Shown in pieces: positions 6,377-9,459 of a stretch of 9,459 nt of DNA. The stretch is from assembly GCA_001399705.1 (NCBI GenBank), contig LJCR01000048.1, positions 1 through 9,459 on the forward strand. The letters are read 5' to 3'. The DNA is from Kouleothrix aurantiaca. GTDB lineage: Bacteria; Chloroflexota; Chloroflexia; Chloroflexales; Roseiflexaceae. The notes beneath the pieces are model-generated. The model was not told where the DNA came from, made no database searches, and worked only from the letters and a program-made list of their open reading frames with translations. The translations under genes were made by a program, and so were the position numbers. Every line of letters starts with the position of its first letter. Within the stretch, counting starts at the first letter, position 1.

Positions 6377-6982
6377 ATGTCCTTCGCGATACGCCCCTTT
6401 CACCCGAGCGATCTCTACGCGCTCTACCGCATCTGCCTGCTCACCGGCGACAGCGGCGCGGATGCCTCGGCGCTGTTCCGCGATCCCGAGCTGCTTGGCC
6501 ACTACTATGCCGCGCCCTACGCCGTGCGCGAGCCCGACCTGTGCTTTGTGCTGACGCACGATAACATCCCCAGCGGCTATATTCTCGGCACGCGCGACAG
6601 CGCCGCCTTTGCTGAGTGGATGGACACAAGCTGGCTGCCAGCGCTGCGCGCGCGCTACCCGCTGCCCGATGCCGCCGACCACTCGCCCGACGCGAATATT
6701 ACACGTTTGCTGCACCGCCGCCCCGGCAACGATCCCGCGCTCGCCGCTTACCCCGCGCACCTGCATATCGACCTGCTGCCGATTGCACAGGGCCAGGGGC
6801 GCGGCCACCAGCTCATGGCAACGTTTCTCGGGCGGCTGCGCGAACTCGGTGTGCCGGCTGTGCACCTTGGCGTTGGCGCCAGCAACACCCGCGGCATTCG
6901 TTTCTACGAGCGCGCCGGCTTCACGCGCGTGGTCGATGCCGAAACCTGGATCGGATTTGGCCGCCAGGTCGGTGAAGCGTAA
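6377..6982 (+). CDS. GNAT-family N-acetyltransferase, O-GlcNAcase-HAT-like subfamily
   Basis: This 201-residue protein begins at the ATG at 6377, five bases after AGGAG (6367-6371). An upstream extension in the same frame exists, but it would translate repeat sequence and is rejected. The layout is [20 protein letters not shown] (3-22), then [13 protein letters not shown] (36-48), then [19 protein letters not shown] (125-143), which holds the acetyl-CoA-binding loop QGQGRG, and [16 protein letters not shown] (167-182). The [20 protein letters not shown] and [11 protein letters not shown] pattern recalls bacterial acetyltransferases related to the pseudo-HAT domain of eukaryotic O-GlcNAcase. 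The substrate is unknown. It is one of three GNATs on the same strand. Confidence 0.88.
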   Translation: MSFAIRPFHPSDLYALYRICLLTGDSGADASALFRDPELLGHYYAAPYAVREPDLCFVLTHDNIPSGYILGTRDSAAFAEWMDTSWLPALRARYPLPDAADHSPDANITRLLHRRPGNDPALAAYPAHLHIDLLPIAQGQGRGHQLMATFLGRLRELGVPAVHLGVGASNTRGIRFYERAGFTRVVDAETWIGFGRQVGEA

Positions 6983-7048
6983 CGCTACGCATTGGCTTTT
7001 GCTTCTTTAGTTCTGCGGTTGTTGGTTCTTGGTTTTGAAGGAAAAAGA

Positions 7049-7771
7049 ATGCCCGAGCATAGCAACGCCCTTGGCCAGCCGATTGGATTTCCGGTGCCCG
7101 ATTGGGCCCCGCCGCAGGTGCCCGCGCGCGAGCCGCTCCAGGGGCGCTTTTGCCGCGTCGAGCCACTCGATCCCGCGCGCCACGCCGCCGATCTGCACGC
7201 CGCCAACAGCGCCGACACCGCGGCGCGCATGTGGACCTACCTGGGCTATGGGCCCTTCGCCAGCCTCGAAGAGTATCGCGCCTGGGCCGAGCGCATGGCC
7301 GCAATGAGCGACCCGCAGTTCTACGCAATTGTCGATGCTGCGAGCGGGCGCGCCGTCGGCGTTGCGAGCTACTTGCGCATCGACCCGGCGGCTGGCTCGA
7401 TTGAAGTGGGCCATATTGCCTACGCGCCCGCCTTGCAGCGCACGCCCGCCGCCACCGAAGCCATGTTTCTGCTGATGCGGCAGGCCTTTGCGCTGGGCTA
7501 CCGCCGCTACGAGTGGAAGTGCGACGCCCTGAACGCGCCATCGCGGGCGGCAGCGCAGCGCCTGGGCTTTGTGTTCGAAGGGATCTTCCGCCAGGCGCTG
7601 GTGTACAAGCGGCGCAACCGCGACACGGCCTGGTTTGCAATCATCGACCGCGACTGGCCCGCGCTCCAGCGCGCCTATGAACTCTGGCTCGACCCTGCCA
7701 ACTTCGACGAAACCGGGCAGCAGCGCAGCAGCCTTTCCGAGCTGACGCGCGCCGCTGCTGCAGCGGGCTAG
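7049..7771 (+). CDS. GNAT-family N-acetyltransferase, RimJ/RimL-type
   Basis: This 240-residue protein starts at the ATG at 7049, six bases after GAAGGA (7037-7042). A longer frame begins further upstream but lacks such a signal and would read through a T/G-rich spacer. The sequence has the hallmarks of the widespread RimJ/RimL-related group: WTYLGYGPF (62-70), DPQFYAIVD (88-96), VASYLRIDP (105-113), IEVGHIAYAPALQRTPAATEAM starting at 118, YRRYEWKCDALNAPSR (151-166), RLGFVFEGIFRQALV (171-185) and NRDTAWFAI (190-198). It should acetylate an amine with acetyl-CoA; members with this architecture are often annotated as ribosomal-protein acetyltransferases without proof. The alanine-rich tail is not conserved. 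Confidence 0.9.
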   Translation: MPEHSNALGQPIGFPVPDWAPPQVPAREPLQGRFCRVEPLDPARHAADLHAANSADTAARMWTYLGYGPFASLEEYRAWAERMAAMSDPQFYAIVDAASGRAVGVASYLRIDPAAGSIEVGHIAYAPALQRTPAATEAMFLLMRQAFALGYRRYEWKCDALNAPSRAAAQRLGFVFEGIFRQALVYKRRNRDTAWFAIIDRDWPALQRAYELWLDPANFDETGQQRSSLSELTRAAAAAG

Positions 7772-7887
7772 GAAGTGGTCTGACACTGTAGCAGTTTGCG
7801 GTCGGCAGTTGCATTTTCGCGCTACAATGCGCTGCTCATCGGTGGGTGGGTTGTAATTTCGCGCAACCAGAAGCCCGCGCTGGAGGG

Positions 7888-7893
7888 TATAAT
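7888..7893 (+). promoter_or_regulatory. Consensus -10 box upstream of the deazaflavin oxidoreductase
   Basis: TATAAT, a perfect -10 hexamer, lies 43 bases before the ATG at 7937. No convincing -35 box is present at 16-19 bases. A second candidate, TACAAT (7823-7828), lies further upstream. Confidence 0.4.
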
Positions 7894-7936
7894 AAGCGCC
7901 GCAGCTTGTTGATGTGCTGAAAGGAACTGGTGGAGC

Positions 7937-8305
7937 ATGGATGCCGCTGTTGAGCACGCCCTGACGACGGACAGGTTGATCGACATAACGACGGCTGGCG
8001 CCAAAACAGAAAATCCGCACCGCATCGAAATTGCCTTCCACAACTTCGATGGCGCGCTGTATATCACAGGCCTGCCCGGCAAACGCGATTGGTACGCCAA
8101 CATGGTGGCGCATCCGCAGTTCATATTCCACCTCAAGCAAAGCGTACAGGCCGACCTCGCCGCCACTGCCACGCCAGTTACCGACGAAGCGACCCGGCGC
8201 GCAGTGCTTGCCAGAGTTGTGGCGAACTGGAGCCGGCAGAATGAGCTGGAAGCCTTTGTGCAATCCAGCCCGCTGGTAGAAGTTCGGCTGGATGGCGGGG
8301 CGTAG
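7937..8305 (+). CDS. Deazaflavin (F420)-dependent nitroreductase-family protein
   Basis: This 122-residue protein matches the DDN family of small split-barrel oxidoreductases, which use reduced coenzyme F420 to reduce quinones, nitro compounds or other acceptors. Visible signatures are DITTAGAKTENPHRIEIAF (16-34), a variant of the TTGRKSGKPR-type start of the family, and ITGLPGKRDWYANMVAHP (43-60), followed by FHLKQSVQADL (64-74) and the helical region TDEATRRAVLARVVANW (82-98). The length is usual. The ATG at 7937 follows AAGGAA (7921-7926) at ten bases and GGTGGAG immediately before it. It is probably a single-gene unit, with a promoter-like box upstream and a terminator 46 bases after its stop. 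It implies that the host makes F420, known in Chloroflexota and Actinomycetota. Confidence 0.85.
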   Translation: MDAAVEHALTTDRLIDITTAGAKTENPHRIEIAFHNFDGALYITGLPGKRDWYANMVAHPQFIFHLKQSVQADLAATATPVTDEATRRAVLARVVANWSRQNELEAFVQSSPLVEVRLDGGA

Positions 8306-8351
8306 GGAGAAGAGAGACTCGATAAAAGAGAAATGCTATCGGTGTAGTAAG

Positions 8352-8380
8352 GCCCATCCTACTTTATGGGATGGGCTTTT
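8352..8380 (+). terminator. Rho-independent terminator after the deazaflavin oxidoreductase
   Basis: GCCCATCC (8352-8359) pairs perfectly with GGATGGGC (8369-8376) around a nine-base loop and is followed by TTTT, A, C, TTTT. The stem can be extended outward by G-T and A-T pairs. It lies 46 bases past the stop of the preceding gene and serves plus-strand transcription. The minus strand lacks a proper T-run after the stem. Confidence 0.8.
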
Positions 8381-8415
8381 ACTTTTGTTTCTAAAGCGAA
8401 GTGCAAAAATTTTGG

Positions 8416-8481
8416 CCACAGAGAACACGGAGAACACCGAGTGTTTAGCTCAACACTCAGTGGCCTCTGTGCGCTCTGTGG
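8416..8481. repeat. Imperfect long hairpin of the CACAGAG-type dispersed repeat
   Basis: The arms 8416-8445 and 8452-8481 are 30 bases each and complementary at 24 positions, with a six-base loop (8446-8451). The left arm starts CCACAGAG and ends GAGTGTT; the right arm starts AACACTC and ends CTCTGTGG. Repeats of the form CCACAGAG..CACAGAG are common in spacers of environmental bacteria. It lies between two convergent genes and has no T-tail. Confidence 0.75.
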
Positions 8482-8586
8482 CTCAACGTATTTGCTCTCT
8501 GCTATAAAACCAAGAATCGTTCGCGCGCTGTGTTTATCCATCAGGTCGCGATGCAGCCTTAGCTGGGGCTGAAAGGTGATAGCGAC

Positions 8587-9459
8587 TCAGCGCTCGCTCC
8601 CATCCGCATCAGTCAATCGCCACATTCCAAATGCCGGCCCGCTGGCGGCGAGCGTGACTGTGCCGTCGCTGCCAGCACCGAGATGCGGGCTTCCGGCAAG
8701 CCCTTCGAGCTGTGTGCCCACAACCGCTGCGGGGATGCGAATCGGCGCGTGGGCGGCGCGGGCAGCGTAGACCAGCACCGACTCGCCGGGCGCCTCGCGC
8801 AGAAACAGGAGCGCGTCGTCGCCCACCCACAGCCAGCGCAGGCCGCCGCGCTGCAGCGCCGGGCTGCTTGCGCGGGCACAGAACAGCGCGCGCGTGAGCG
8901 CCAGCCGCCGCGTATCCCAGCGCTCAGGATGCGCCCAGGGCATAGGAATGCGGGCGTGCTCTGGCCCCATCGCCGCCAGGCCAAGCTCGTCGCCGGCGTA
9001 GATCATTGGCACGCCCGGGTAGGCGGCGAGCATGCCAAAGGCCACGTCGGTGCGCAGCGGGTCGCCAAGCAGCGCCGCGACGCGATGCGTGTCGTGCGAG
9101 CCAATCAGGTTCATTGCGTGCAGGGTCGCCTGCCACGGCGTGGCGCCCGAAAGCTCGCGCATGGCGCGAACGATCATGCGGCCCGGCAGGTTGGGCAGGG
9201 CGGGATACTTTCCGTGCGTGTAGGGCTGCGCTTGCGGGGGAAGCAGCCACTGCCACAGCGGGCGCGTGAACGCCGCATAGTTCATTGTGCCCTGGTAGCC
9301 ATCGCCCAGCAGGTCGCGGCTGGCGTCGTGGTTCGACTCGGCCTGAAGAAACGGCACAGCCACCTGTGCCATCGTGCGCCGAATGATCCTGGCAACTTCG
9401 CGACTCAGGTCAATTTCCCCGCGAATGCCGGTCATGTTCGCAACGTCGATCCGCCAGGC
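8587..9459 (-). CDS. GH13 alpha-amylase-family glycoside hydrolase, C-terminal part
   Basis: The gene enters from the right edge; 290 codons and a stop are visible. The first residues, AWRIDVANMTG, are conserved region II of GH13, with Asp (codon 9447-9445) as the expected nucleophile. FLQAESNHD then gives the general acid Glu, and NLIGSHDTHR is region IV with the transition-state-stabilising Asp. GVPMIYAGDELGL and IPMPW are typical of the end of the barrel, and about 90 residues of C-terminal beta domain follow. It would hydrolyse or rearrange alpha-glucans or maltodextrins. The SHDT form of region IV recalls neopullulanase/cyclomaltodextrinase relatives, but the N-terminal part needed to decide is outside. 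Internal Met codons such as 9435 are not the start, because they lie after catalytic region II. No signal peptide can be judged. Confidence 0.88.
   Translation of the reverse strand, partial: AWRIDVANMTGIRGEIDLSREVARIIRRTMAQVAVPFLQAESNHDASRDLLGDGYQGTMNYAAFTRPLWQWLLPPQAQPYTHGKYPALPNLPGRMIVRAMRELSGATPWQATLHAMNLIGSHDTHRVAALLGDPLRTDVAFGMLAAYPGVPMIYAGDELGLAAMGPEHARIPMPWAHPERWDTRRLALTRALFCARASSPALQRGGLRWLWVGDDALLFLREAPGESVLVYAARAAHAPIRIPAAVVGTQLEGLAGSPHLGAGSDGTVTLAASGPAFGMWRLTDADGSER

Noticed and set aside
7007..8263. 418-codon minus-strand ORF across the third acetyltransferase and the deazaflavin oxidoreductase
   Set aside because: It is antisense to two genes with clear family signatures; long antisense frames are common in high-GC DNA.
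8554..8571. CAGCC/GGCTG hairpin after the GH13 stop as a minus-strand terminator
   Set aside because: Five-bp stem and no T-run on the minus strand.

Overview
The window reads as bacterial chromosome from a high-GC, filamentous-phototroph-like member of the Chloroflexota (Chloroflexales/Roseiflexaceae style). This is an inference from gene content (an F420-type deazaflavin oxidoreductase, GNATs of families common there, a GH13 hydrolase) and from the spacers, which are packed with dispersed and low-complexity repeats. No marker gene is present, so the assignment is tentative.

The left half (1-4990) looks accessory and partly decayed. A large DruA/DUF4338 protein of the Druantia anti-phage type lies on the minus strand (2-2086) behind a near-consensus promoter. 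Its stop codon overlaps, as ATGA, the start codon of a further gene that leaves the window on the left and has its own Shine-Dalgarno. The DruA gene is therefore the first visible gene of an operon whose next member cannot be seen. To its right lie a frameshifted scrap of a HAF-repeat protein, an array of 18 tandem 21-bp repeats, a telomere-like four-G-tract motif, an aldo/keto reductase that has lost its middle, and a multi-membrane-span protein resembling GT-C glycosyltransferases.

A gap of about 520 bases with no recognisable gene (4991-5510) leads into the right half, which is GC-rich and looks like ordinary metabolic chromosome. It holds a small ORF coupled to a GNAT acetyltransferase, two more GNATs of unrelated subfamilies on the same strand, and a deazaflavin-dependent oxidoreductase. 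A rho-independent terminator follows. Convergent to these is the C-terminal part of a GH13 alpha-amylase-family enzyme that enters from the right edge. The spacers here contain a striking nested inverted repeat (6136-6236), a T/C/G-rich low-complexity stretch, and an imperfect long hairpin of the CACAGAG type (8416-8481).

The genes do not form one pathway. The most interesting parts are the putative defence operon start at the left edge and the density of repeats, structured DNA and broken genes beside it, as expected of a recombination-prone island.
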